Notes under the pieces: model-generated
The model's database searches: none
Told to the model about the DNA's origin: nothing
What the model saw: only the letters and a program-made list of their open reading frames with translations
In this document: piece by piece, positions 1 through 7,465 of the stretch
Layout of the letters: the number at the start of each line of letters is the position of its first letter
How positions within the stretch are numbered: the stretch's first letter is position 1
Source of the DNA: an uncultured Saprospiraceae bacterium
GTDB lineage: Bacteria; Bacteroidota; Bacteroidia; Chitinophagales; Saprospiraceae
Direction: 5' to 3'
DNA: 15,109 nucleotides
NCBI GenBank assembly: GCA_937959095.1
Contig: CALGLY010000719.1
Coordinates: forward strand, 1 to 15,109
Made by a program: the position numbers and the translations under genes

Positions 1-3000
1 ATCTGTGCGAGTAGTGCTTCGTACTTGCTTTGCAAATCAGTAATCACACTTGTCTTTTCTTCTACTATTGTAGTATGTGTGATTTGATGAGCTTCCAGTT
101 GCGCTAGTAGGGCATTGTATCGCTCTTCGATACTTCCCTTCTCTACCGTTACATTTTCTATAGTAGCAGTTTGTGCTTCTATTTGAGCTAATAGTGCTTC
201 GTACTGGTTTTGCAAATCAGCAATCACATTAGCTTTTTCCTCTACTAAGTCATCGTATCGGTCTTGAGCATCAGCAATGGCTTGTGCTTTAGCAGCTACC
301 AAATTTGCATTTGCTGCTTGCTGTTCTTCAAGCTGTGCTACTATTGTATTGTACCGTTCTTCGATACTGTTCTTCTCTGCTGTTACATTTCCTATAGTAG
401 CAATTTGTTCTTCTATTTGTGCTACTAATGCGGTATGCGTTCTTTGTAAATCAGCAATTAGAGCTGTTTGTTCTTCTACAAAATTAGCATGTGTGACTTG
501 TTGCTCTTCAAGCTGTGCTACTACTGTATTATACCGTTCTTCGATACTGTTCTTCTCTGCTGTTACATTTTCTATCGTAACAGTTTGTGCTTCCAACTGT
601 GCTACAAGCTCTGCATACTTGCTTTGAAGATCAGCGATTACGGCTGTTTTATCTTCTACAAAAGCAGTATGGATACTTTGATGCTCTTCTAGCTGTGCTA
701 ATATGGCATCATACTTTGCTTGCCAGGTTGTATCTAGATCGTTCTTTTCGTTGGTTAAAGTCGTCATGGCTAGGCTATGCTCCTCTAACGTTGTCGTGCG
801 CTTGATTTCCAATTCATTAATGATGCCATTTTTCTCATTCAGTAATGATTCTAATGCGTCATTATGTTCATCAAGCTGTACGTCGTACTTTCGTTGTAAT
901 TCTTCGATAGCTGCATTTTGCTGTGCTATCAAGTTGGTATTGACCTGGTGCAATTCCTCGCTTTCCATCACGAAGATATTATGCTTGTTTTCCAGTTTTT
1001 CAATGACATTGTTCTTTTCTGCAACAATGGTAGTAGTTGCTACTTTCTGTGCTTCCAACTGGATGTGCAAGTCATTTTGCTTCGCCTGTAATTCTACGAT
1101 GATTGTTTCTTTCTCATTGATGATGCGTTCTTTCGCTTCTGAAAGTTCAATCAAGTTGCGTTCTTGAATTTCCTTCTCGTGCGTTAGTGTCTCAATGCGA
1201 GTAGTCAATTCTTCTATCGTAAGTTCCTTCTCGTTGTTTAGTATTTCAATCGCTGCGCGCTCTTCTTCCAAAGATTGGATAAGCACTTTTTGCTGATTGA
1301 TAGAGATAACGGTATCGTTGTATTTGCCCTGCAATTCTTCAAGGCTGTTCTCCAAGCTTAGGACACGGGCGCTTGTCTGCTCCTGCTCTTCTTGGAGCGT
1401 ATCATAGGCAGCGCATTTCATAGTATGTTCTTCGTCCAGTGTATTGAATTTCGCCTCTAGTGCTACCAGTGCTTTTGCATCCTCATCTATTGTTTTTTGC
1501 AACAATTCGATTTGTGCATTCAGTACTGATTTTTCTGCTTGAAGTTCCGTTATTTGAACCTGCGCTTCTGTGTACGTTGTTTCCCAATCCGCCGTCTTTT
1601 GAGCGTATTCGGTTTCCAGTTCAGCAAAGCTTGCTTGTAATGTTTCAAGCTCTTCGCTCTTTGTTCTTAGTTGCTCTTGGCCTTCGCCATATTGCTCTAG
1701 TAATTCGCTATATTTCGTATTCCAATTTTCGTTGATACGAACATTGTTAGTTTCGAGCTGCTTGATTTCTTCAATCAAACCGTCGCGCTCTGTTTCGAGG
1801 TTGCTTAATTCTGCTGACTTGTTGTCGTATTGTTGTTGTAAGCTATCGTACTTCGATTGCCACTCCATAATACTTGTCACCTGAAGGTTCTTAGATAGCT
1901 CCAAGTCATCCGTCAGTTTCGTGCGATCATCGTTCAGTATCTGTAACTGCGCTTGTAGGGCTTCGTATTCGCTAGTCAAATCTTCATGCCTAGCGTGCAA
2001 CGCTGCGAGTAGTGCTTCATTACTCTCGAGTGCTGCTCGTAGTCCTTTTGTAGTTTCTAGTTCTGTTTCTAGTTCCGTTACTTGCAAGATACTCTGGTCG
2101 TATTCGCCTTGCAAGCTGCTGTATTTCATCGCCCATTGTGCGATGCCTGCTATTTTTTCATTCTCTATTTGCTGTAGTGCTTCCGATATACTAGATAGTT
2201 CTACTTGCTTCGTGTTTAGTTCTTCTAATGCTGCTGCAAGTCGTGCTTCTAGTTCTTCTATATCGCTTTGCTTCTGTGTTGTAATTGTGCGTTCCTTAAT
2301 AAGGAGTTGTTCCTTATCTTCTAAGTAGCGTGCACGCTCTTGTGCGTTGATGAACTGTCCTACTACTTTCTTGTACTTATCTTCCCAGTTGCCTTCACTT
2401 TCCTTATGAAGATTCTGTATGTTGGCAAGCTCTTCTTCTAGTGCAAGCTTTCTAGTGTTCAGTTCTTCTATTTCTGACTTACTAATGGTGTAAGTAGCTT
2501 GTAGTGTTTCGAACTTTTCTGCCCAGTCAGTTAAATCAGCTTCTTTTGCTTGCAATGTTGCTTCAAAAGAAGTATTCGCTGCATTGTGCTGGTCGGATAG
2601 GTCGCGGTATTTATCCAAGTTTTCGTTGTACTCAATCAATAAACTATTGTACTTGATTTCCAACTCTGGATTAACACTGCTGCTCAATTCTAAGCCAGTT
2701 TTAGAAGCAGATTGAAGTGTCGTATAATCATTCAGCAATGCATTATATTTCAATGCCCAACGTGCTGAATTTTCATCTTTCTCTTTCTCCAATCCATCTA
2801 CGCGCTGTATTAGCTGGTTGCGCTCTAAGTTCCAATTTGCTGTTAATGTTTCAAATTCTTCCTTCGTATTATCTTCCTCTACTACTTCTTCTACTGCAGG
2901 TTCTTCTTCCACTACTTCTACTACTTCTTGTTCTGCCACAGGCATATTATTAGAAGCAGAAAGGTTACTGTAAGCCAATTGCGTTTCTTCTTCATGTACC

Positions 3001-3386
3001 GCTTCTTCTATTAGGTCGGCTACATTCGCTTCTTCCTCCATGCGAGCGAGTTGCTCTTTTAGTGTGGTTATTTCCACATCTTTCGCTTCGCTCTCGGCTT
3101 CTAATTTCTTATAATAATCTTCAGCATCGAAGTAGCGTGTCTTCCACTCGGAGAGTTCGCCATCGTGTTGCTGTTCTTTTGTTTTTAGTACATTGATGCG
3201 ATCTTGTAGCTCGCGATGCTTATTGGAAGCGTCCGTGAAATCGCGCTGGAGCGTCCGATAGGAACGGCTAACTTCCTCTAATTCGTTAATAGCATTTTGC
3301 AAACGAGGTCGTAGCATGGACCAGGCGATGGCAGAGCCAATCAACAGTCCACCTAGCCCTGCTAGCAATGGATATAAAAAACACAT
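1..3386 (-). CDS. Giant membrane-anchored coiled-coil protein, C-terminus beyond window
   Basis: An open frame runs without a stop from the ATG at 3384-3386 to the left edge, giving 1128 complete codons; the C-terminus lies outside. Residues 4-24 form one hydrophobic segment. Arginines at 26 and 28 just after it suggest, by the positive-inside rule, that the rest is cytoplasmic. The remainder is almost wholly Glu/Gln/Leu/Ala/Lys-rich with coiled-coil character, broken by an acidic Val/Glu linker at about 151-172. A W-x-x-K-Y-like motif recurs at W81, W210, W288, W334, W418, W509, W555, W601 and W888, often about 46 residues apart. Residues 938-1128 are tandem 60-residue repeats. I do not recognise a family; coiled coils give misleading matches to myosin and SMC. 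The gene lies downstream of, and codirectional with, the OmpA-like gene. It may be a structural or tethering rod, which is inference. Plus-strand frames opposite it are low-complexity shadows. Confidence 0.88.
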   Translation of the reverse strand, partial: MCFLYPLLAGLGGLLIGSAIAWSMLRPRLQNAINELEEVSRSYRTLQRDFTDASNKHRELQDRINVLKTKEQQHDGELSEWKTRYFDAEDYYKKLEAESEAKDVEITTLKEQLARMEEEANVADLIEEAVHEEETQLAYSNLSASNNMPVAEQEVVEVVEEEPAVEEVVEEDNTKEEFETLTANWNLERNQLIQRVDGLEKEKDENSARWALKYNALLNDYTTLQSASKTGLELSSSVNPELEIKYNSLLIEYNENLDKYRDLSDQHNAANTSFEATLQAKEADLTDWAEKFETLQATYTISKSEIEELNTRKLALEEELANIQNLHKESEGNWEDKYKKVVGQFINAQERARYLEDKEQLLIKERTITTQKQSDIEELEARLAAALEELNTKQVELSSISEALQQIENEKIAGIAQWAMKYSSLQGEYDQSILQVTELETELETTKGLRAALESNEALLAALHARHEDLTSEYEALQAQLQILNDDRTKLTDDLELSKNLQVTSIMEWQSKYDSLQQQYDNKSAELSNLETERDGLIEEIKQLETNNVRINENWNTKYSELLEQYGEGQEQLRTKSEELETLQASFAELETEYAQKTADWETTYTEAQVQITELQAEKSVLNAQIELLQKTIDEDAKALVALEAKFNTLDEEHTMKCAAYDTLQEEQEQTSARVLSLENSLEELQGKYNDTVISINQQKVLIQSLEEERAAIEILNNEKELTIEELTTRIETLTHEKEIQERNLIELSEAKERIINEKETIIVELQAKQNDLHIQLEAQKVATTTIVAEKNNVIEKLENKHNIFVMESEELHQVNTNLIAQQNAAIEELQRKYDVQLDEHNDALESLLNEKNGIINELEIKRTTTLEEHSLAMTTLTNEKNDLDTTWQAKYDAILAQLEEHQSIHTAFVEDKTAVIADLQSKYAELVAQLEAQTVTIENVTAEKNSIEERYNTVVAQLEEQQVTHANFVEEQTALIADLQRTHTALVAQIEEQIATIGNVTAEKNSIEERYNTIVAQLEEQQAANANLVAAKAQAIADAQDRYDDLVEEKANVIADLQNQYEALLAQIEAQTATIENVTVEKGSIEERYNALLAQLEAHQITHTTIVEEKTSVITDLQSKYEALLAQ
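3..575 (-). repeat. In-frame tandem repeats (60 and 78 codons) inside the coiled-coil gene
   Basis: Three consecutive units begin at the I-x-N-V-T-x-E-K motif. They lie at 396-575 (60 codons), 162-395 (78 codons) and 3-161 (cut by the window edge). The 78-codon unit is a 60-codon unit plus an internal 18-codon duplication of the E-E-K-x-x-x-I-A-D-L-Q segment. Copies at 353-390 and 533-570 are identical over 38 bp, exactly 180 bp apart, which points to recent slippage or unequal recombination. A more diverged unit precedes them, at about 576-760. Confidence 0.85.
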
Positions 3387-3412
3387 ATGTTATGAGATTT
3401 AGGTCTAGAAGA

Positions 3413-3606
3413 GTTAATAATTGAGAATTGAGAATTAATAATTTAGAAAGTATATGCTTAGGTAAGCACTCATTGAATATTCAAAAAATGAAATACTATC
3501 ATTTTGAAAGTCAATGGGATATGTAATTTAATGGACATATCCATAAACACCTTGTATTCCTAATTATTAATTTTCAATTTTCAATTTTCAATTTTCAATT
3601 ATTAAC
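3413..3606. repeat. Inverted intergenic element with amplified 7-bp repeat arms
   Basis: The left arm (3413-3444) contains two copies of a heptamer like gaattga between gttaataatt-type ends. The right arm (3562-3606) is its near reverse complement but carries four copies of the corresponding heptamer ttttcaa. The arms enclose about 117 bp of AT-rich DNA with no gene. The element fills the gap between the OmpA-like stop codon and the coiled-coil start. It resembles the short tandemly repeated sequences known from bacterial intergenic DNA. A terminator or mRNA-stability role between the two genes is possible but not shown. Confidence 0.7.
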
Positions 3607-3616
3607 TGTAAATTAG

Positions 3617-4843
3617 TTATTTTATCATTACTTCTACTCTGCGATTCTTTGCACGTCCTTCTGGCGTTTTATTCGATTCCAACGGATCGCGATGCCCCTT
3701 TGAAGAGACCTCTATTTGATCTGCCGAAATTCCATTTTGTGCCAAGTAGCCTCGTACAAATTCCGCACGTCGTTCTCCTAATTTCAAGTTATCTTTTGAA
3801 CTACCTTGATTATCGGTATGCCCAACTACCATGATTTTAGCATCACTTTCTAAATTGAGGTAGTACGCCAAATCCGTGAAATATTGACGTAGGTCGGTAG
3901 TGAGCTGTATTTTGTCTTTTCCTGTTTCGAAGTGAAGCTTTCGCTTCTTTCCCTTCAAATTTTTCTCCATTTCCATCAGTGTAGTTTTGTCCTCTTCTGC
4001 TTTCATGGCCATGAAAGAAAAATCGACACCCCCTATCACTGCACTATCAAACATATCTAAGTCCTTACTCTCTGCCCCAAATACTTTCAGTTGCTTCGGC
4101 GACACATCCAAATCCAATAGGATATTTTTCACTGTATTCGCTCTTGCCAAGCCTAAGTCATTAAATACGCTTGAGTTCTCTTCTTTGCTTGAGTATAATC
4201 CAGTAAGTTGTAGCACTCGCTCCGGATTATTCTGTAAATAATTCGCTGTTTTTTCTAGGGCTTCCATCACGTTTGGTGAAGCCTTTGTCGTGTAATCCGA
4301 GAAAGAAAACACCAAATTGTCTTTCACACTTATCTTTCCATTTTTCTTATCCGCTGTATCCTCTATAACTAAGTATCGGTTCTTGAAAGAGTAGTTCAGT
4401 GCATTCCACACAAAACCCTCTTCGGTAGGTAGCTGATCAGCTACTTGCTCCATTATTGCAATCTGTCGGGCTGGTATGCCCATTTCTACTAAATGTTCTC
4501 TGAAACTTTCTGCTCGTTCTAGTCCTAAATACTGTTCGTCTGTTTCTGCTGCTTCTGCTTCTGTAAATCCGCCTGTCAATATGAGCACCTTCGCTGGGTG
4601 CTTCTCCATGTATCGTGTTAATTTTTCTAGTTCTGGTTCTGCTAGTTGAGGTACGATAGCAGCCTCATCAGCTACTGCAAATTTGATACCTTCATCTGCT
4701 TGTGCTACGATGGCGTTGTTGTCTGAAATGAGTAGCGACATATTTGCTGCTCCACCATTACAACACTGCTTCCAATTCAAGAAGCTACAAAAGCCAATCC
4801 AAGCTACCCAAAGTCCTATAAGTAAAGGCACTGGTATCTTCAT
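3617..4843 (-). CDS. OmpA-like envelope protein with three tandem OmpA-type domains
   Basis: A 408-residue protein. Residues 4-23 form an N-terminal hydrophobic signal or anchor after Lys2, with Cys27-Cys28 just behind it; no good lipobox is seen. The C-terminal domain (about 302-408) is a typical OmpA/MotB peptidoglycan-binding domain: GHTD at 341-344, L-x-x-x-R-A around 354-360, and the late motif N-R-R-V-E-V at 400-405. Asp344 and the arginines at 358-359 are the expected ligands for diaminopimelate. Two earlier segments (about 53-158 and 177-280) repeat the same plan: a strand, a helix, an LTG turn at 89-91 and 213-215, an LGL-x-R-A helix, then a short Q-I or Q-L strand. They lack the Asp of TD-x-x-G, so they look like degenerate OmpA domains. 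The product is probably periplasmic and held to the cell wall. The next gene downstream is the giant coiled-coil protein. Confidence 0.88.
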   Translation of the reverse strand: MKIPVPLLIGLWVAWIGFCSFLNWKQCCNGGAANMSLLISDNNAIVAQADEGIKFAVADEAAIVPQLAEPELEKLTRYMEKHPAKVLILTGGFTEAEAAETDEQYLGLERAESFREHLVEMGIPARQIAIMEQVADQLPTEEGFVWNALNYSFKNRYLVIEDTADKKNGKISVKDNLVFSFSDYTTKASPNVMEALEKTANYLQNNPERVLQLTGLYSSKEENSSVFNDLGLARANTVKNILLDLDVSPKQLKVFGAESKDLDMFDSAVIGGVDFSFMAMKAEEDKTTLMEMEKNLKGKKRKLHFETGKDKIQLTTDLRQYFTDLAYYLNLESDAKIMVVGHTDNQGSSKDNLKLGERRAEFVRGYLAQNGISADQIEVSSKGHRDPLESNKTPEGRAKNRRVEVMIK

Positions 4844-4865
4844 GAAAGATTAATTTTAATTGTAG

Positions 4866-4917
4866 ACTCCGTTGGAGTGAAGGAACAATGAATAGTGCGT
4901 GTCCCGATAACTATCGG
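4866..4917. repeat. Cluster of two short palindromes upstream of the OmpA-like gene
   Basis: ACTCC-GTT-GGAGT lies at 4866-4878 and CCGATA-AC-TATCGG at 4904-4917. Palindromes of this look are, from memory, widely dispersed between genes in Bacteroidota. They lie in the region that would be the leader or promoter of the OmpA-like gene, but neither is followed by a T-tract. No function is claimed. Confidence 0.45.
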
Positions 4918-5781
4918 AATGAATAATTCGGTGGAGTAGCTAAATGAAAAACACTTAATATTTAAATATTAATATGTATAAGTATTGGTGTTTTCCATCT
5001 TTAAGTCACGGCATCTATGTATTGTTTCTTCTAAGAACGGGTCTCATAGGTAAAGAAATAGTAGTCAGGCAATCAACCAAATGACTGTCCTGTTTTGCTA
5101 GATAAGGATCTAGTAAACCCAAATTTTTGTATAACTAGTAAGTGTTTAGGAAATAATGGACTATAAATGATGATGAATAGATACGCAATTTTCTAGGGCA
5201 TCATCAAGAAACAGCCAGAAAGGGGTTGGCTGAAAATACGTCTCATTACTTAAAAAAAATAGAAGTCCAATAAATCGCGAAACGAACAACAGTAAAAGAT
5301 TTTCATCGCCTCTTACTTTCTTCTTTCTTATTCATTCCTTCTCTCTTTTTCATGACTCTTCCTAATTTTCTAAAAGGTTAGCTGTCGAGGAATTCGGTAT
5401 ACGGTTTCTATTATTTTTTTTCCAACCATCCCTTTTCATTCAGGTGGTATTAAAAAACAAAAAAACATTTTTGCCTATCGACTTTCTTACTTCTCCTGGT
5501 AGCAGATAGCGATTTTCTTTTTTAGGTGTAAGTAGTCATCTTACTTTTATCTGACTACTTATGCGGTGCATATTTAAGAAAACCCCTTTTTTGTCGGAGG
5601 GTAAGTGTCCGTACTTAATTCATTTGATATGTCATTTAGTACGCCTCTGCTATTTGTTACGACAAAAATGAACAAATGTTGTGGCTTATAAAAGCTGAAT
5701 CTCGGTAATGGTAGGAAATTGCCAGTAAAGGGGTATTAACGGCTTATTTCGTGGGGACAACCGTTTTTGGGCTTTTTTGAT

Positions 5782-5817
5782 AAAAATGCGGTAATAACGC
5801 TTGTTACCACCGCATTT
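5782..5817 (-). terminator. Probable Rho-independent terminator
   Basis: AAATGCGGT (5784-5792) pairs perfectly with ACCGCATTT (5809-5817). Inside, TAAC-GCTT-GTTA forms a second helix closed by a tetraloop, after a 2x2 internal loop. Read on the minus strand the stem ends in a run of five T. It lies about 200 bp beyond the yqeY stop codon, so it could end that transcript or that of an unseen small RNA. Confidence 0.5.
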
Positions 5818-5870
5818 GGGCTTAGGGGCTATTCTTCTACAGCAATTCTCAATTTTAAAAAAAGAGGATA

Positions 5871-5974
5871 AGACTTTTGAAGTTTTTATTCAAAAAGTAC
5901 CGCTTCTAGGCTAACAAACGATTCTTTAGCAAAGAAAACCTGTCCGTTGCGAAGCAGGCGGGCTTCAAAAGTCT
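5871..5974. repeat. Intergenic element with 12-bp terminal inverted repeats
   Basis: AGACTTTTGAAG at 5871-5882 is the exact reverse complement of CTTCAAAAGTCT at 5963-5974. At 5939-5965 inside it lies a GC-rich module (CCTGTCCG ... GCAGGCGGGCTT) that occurs again, slightly changed, at 13886-13913. The element lies just beyond the yqeY stop codon and could fold as a long 3' hairpin. It looks like a dispersed repeat. Confidence 0.6.
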
Positions 5975-6020
5975 CTCCCTACTTCAATCAAAAGGAGGGG
6001 ACTGATTCTTTCAGTATTCC

Positions 6021-6467
6021 CTATCCAAGCAATTGCTTCACAATAGTAGAGATAGCCTTACCATCTGCCTTGCCTGCTAGTCCCTTCGATGCCATGCCCA
6101 TGAGCTTACCCATGTCTTTCATAGAAGTAGCGCCTACTTTTGCCATCAAGCCTTTTAAGTACTCGGTCAATTCCGCTTCATCCATTTGCTTTGGTAAGTA
6201 GCGTTCTATTACTGCGATTTCTTCGACTTCGGTTTTCGCCAAGTCCTCGCGGCCCTGCTTTGTGTATATATCTAACGACTCCTTTCGTTGCTTCACCAAC
6301 TTCTGGAGCATCTTGATTTCATCTGCTTCTGTAATCTCTGCACCACTGCCATCCGTTTTCGCCAACAATATTGCGGTCTTGATTGCTCGAATGCCTCGCT
6401 TCGCTACATCATCCTTTGCCTTCATAGCCGCTTTCAAGTCTTGTGCAATTTGCGTTTCTAAACTCAT
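6021..6467 (-). CDS. yqeY: GatB/YqeY domain-containing protein
   Basis: 148 residues, the usual length for stand-alone YqeY proteins. These resemble the C-terminal tRNA-binding part of the GatB subunit of Asp/Glu-tRNA amidotransferase. Family features seen are the N-terminal helix pair, R-G-I-R-A-I-K at 24-30, K-Q-R-K-E-S at 59-64, R-Y-L-P-K-Q-M at 89-95, and M-G-x-x-M-G at 119-124 before a basic C-terminal tail. A role in tRNA-dependent amidation or tRNA quality control is inferred from the relationship; the exact function of free YqeY is not well established. The ATG at 6465-6467 gives the full-length domain; no Shine-Dalgarno is visible. It stands alone, with repeats on both sides. Confidence 0.93.
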   Translation of the reverse strand: MSLETQIAQDLKAAMKAKDDVAKRGIRAIKTAILLAKTDGSGAEITEADEIKMLQKLVKQRKESLDIYTKQGREDLAKTEVEEIAVIERYLPKQMDEAELTEYLKGLMAKVGATSMKDMGKLMGMASKGLAGKADGKAISTIVKQLLG

Positions 6468-6488
6468 CTTGTTTTTAAAATTTATTAC

Positions 6489-6649
6489 AGGGACTTCTCA
6501 ACTAATAACCTATACATCTAGCTTGTGTTTTTTAACTTATTCTTCGTTGAAAAGCCTCGTCATAGTTAAGGCTATATCTATGTTTTTCGCCTCGACTAAG
6601 TTAAAAAATCCTACGCCATCTGGCATAGTTTATTAATTGCGAAGTCCCT
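6489..6649. mobile_element. 161-bp near-palindromic MITE-like element
   Basis: Ends: 6490-6507 and 6631-6648 are inverted copies matching at 16 of 18 bases (GGGACTTC...TAATA). Deeper in, TTTTTTAACTTA (6528-6539) pairs exactly with 6597-6608, and weaker complementarity continues toward the centre near 6568. The whole segment can therefore fold into one long hairpin. TATTA occurs next to both ends (6483-6487 and 6650-6654, with one base of offset on the left), which may be a target duplication, though AT-rich flanks make chance likely. It contains no gene. It lies immediately upstream of yqeY and could influence its expression. A decayed transposon end pair or a structured leader are alternatives. 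Confidence 0.5.
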
Positions 6650-6749
6650 TATTAAGTATTTTCGTTCTAGTAACATCTTTTTGGGGGTGGAAAGTTCAAT
6701 TGGGCTTGTTCCTAGTGGTTTACTTACAAAAGTACAGTTTTATAAACAG

Positions 6750-6779
6750 TTTGCAAGACCCTTCTTTTTTTAGTAACTT
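6750..6779 (+). promoter_or_regulatory. Probable Bacteroidota-type promoter for the Uma2 gene
   Basis: TTTG at 6750-6753 and TAACTTG at 6773-6779 are separated by 19 bp. This fits the Bacteroidota sigma pattern (-33 TTTG, -7 TAnnTTTG) except for one missing T in the -7 box. Transcription would begin near 6786, leaving a leader of about 45 nt before the ATG at 6832. Confidence 0.45.
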
Positions 6780-6831
6780 GCTAAAGACCCCGTTCACAAC
6801 TTGAGTTGAACTTGATAGATTTTTTTAAAAA

Positions 6832-7404
6832 ATGACAGTACGAACAACAACACAAGCTAACCTGAAACCTCTTAGTGTGAAAGATTATTACGCACTCTTC
6901 GAGTCGGGTATCATCACGGCAGCGGATAGAGTGGAATTAATTCATGGAAAAATCATTCGTATGTCTCCAATAGGAAGTATGCATGGCGGCTATGTCAAAT
7001 TGTTGAATCGTATCCTTAATCAAGCTTTAGCGGAACAATCTATTATTGGGGTGCAAGATCCCGTGCGACTTAGTACGTTCTCTGAACCCGAACCTGATAT
7101 TTCCGTATTACATTTGCGTGATGACAGTTATACAGAAAGTCATCCAACTGCCGAAGATGTATTTTTCCTTATAGAAGTAGCAGATACTTCTGTCGGATAT
7201 GATTTTGATGAAAAATTACCGCTCTATGCAGCAGCAGGTATTCCTGAAGTTTGGATACTCGATGTGCAAGCGCGACAAATCACACAACATACCCAACCCG
7301 ATGCCAATGTCTATCTCCTGATGGATACCTACCAAGCGGGTATGCGGCTACGCTGCACCGTCCTTGATTTTGAGTTAGATTTGAGTCGAATATTTCGAGG
7401 ATAA
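6832..7404 (+). CDS. Uma2-family (DUF820) PD-(D/E)XK nuclease-fold protein
   Basis: 190 residues, the family's usual size. The Uma2 signature is complete: R-V-E-L-I-H-G-K-I at 33-41, E-P-D-I-S-V at 87-92, L-I-E-V-A-D at 113-118, then K128-L-P-L-Y-A-A-A-G-I-P-E-V-W-I-L-D to 144. Glu36, Asp89, Glu115 and Lys128 are the candidate residues of the PD-(D/E)XK-like active site. The fold is that of a restriction-type nuclease, but the biological role of Uma2 proteins is not established. They are abundant, often as many paralogs, in cyanobacteria and some Bacteroidota. The gene is a single unit with its own promoter and terminator and no adjacent methylase or toxin-antitoxin partner. Confidence 0.93.
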   Translation: MTVRTTTQANLKPLSVKDYYALFESGIITAADRVELIHGKIIRMSPIGSMHGGYVKLLNRILNQALAEQSIIGVQDPVRLSTFSEPEPDISVLHLRDDSYTESHPTAEDVFFLIEVADTSVGYDFDEKLPLYAAAGIPEVWILDVQARQITQHTQPDANVYLLMDTYQAGMRLRCTVLDFELDLSRIFRG

Positions 7405-7441
7405 ACAAAAGCCGAAGTTCTGATAGAACTTCGGCTTTTGT
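7405..7441. terminator. Perfect bidirectional terminator
   Basis: ACAAAAGCCGAAGTTC (7405-7420) pairs along all 16 bases with 7426-7441, with loop TGATA. A-rich bases on one side and T-rich on the other make it work both ways. It begins on the base after the Uma2 stop codon and lies 24 bp beyond the stop of the convergent gene ending at 7466, so it should end both transcripts. Confidence 0.92.
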
Positions 7442-7465
7442 ATTTAAATTCTAATTGCAAAAATG

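Larger units (their letters stand above)
4844..6020. other. Long gene-free stretch rich in small hairpins
   Basis: About 1.2 kb without a credible gene on either strand. It holds several exact inverted repeats: CTAGAT/ATCTAG with loop AAGG (5098-5113), TGATGATG/CATCATCA (5167-5206), CAGCCA/TGGCTG (5212-5232), TAAGTAGTCA/TGACTACTTA (5529-5561), CGTACT/AGTACG (5610-5643) and an 18-bp AT-only palindrome (4955-4972). I see no match to tmRNA, SRP RNA, 6S RNA, RNase P RNA or a known riboswitch. It could hold an unrecognised small RNA, a decayed gene or simply repeats. Confidence 0.6.
6468..6831. other. Divergent intergenic region between yqeY and the Uma2 gene
   Basis: 364 bp without a gene. The yqeY-proximal half is the 161-bp palindromic element. 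The other half (6650-6831) is AT-rich and contains the probable Uma2 promoter. No other structure is apparent. Confidence 0.6.

Noticed and set aside
277..2953. Many plus-strand open frames rich in Ser, Cys, Leu and Phe
   Set aside because: They lie antisense to the uninterrupted coiled-coil frame and are its codon-bias shadows; none resembles a protein family.
3562..3606. Possible replication iterons (repeated heptamers)
   Set aside because: There is no replication gene or DnaA-box cluster nearby, and a mirrored copy of the same repeat lies at 3413-3444, which fits a dispersed inverted element better.
4955..4972. 18-bp AT-only palindrome as an operator
   Set aside because: It is made only of A and T in AT-rich DNA, occurs once, and is not placed on a recognisable promoter.
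5098..5232. Riboswitch or T-box leader
   Set aside because: There are consecutive stems but no conserved aptamer sequence I recognise, and no plus-strand gene follows.
5947..6201. Plus-strand open frame across the yqeY 3' end
   Set aside because: It is antisense to yqeY and starts within a dispersed repeat; no protein-like features.
6832..7404. Restriction-modification or toxin-antitoxin component
   Set aside because: Uma2 has a nuclease fold, but there is no methylase, antitoxin or short overlapping partner gene beside it, and it has its own promoter and terminator.
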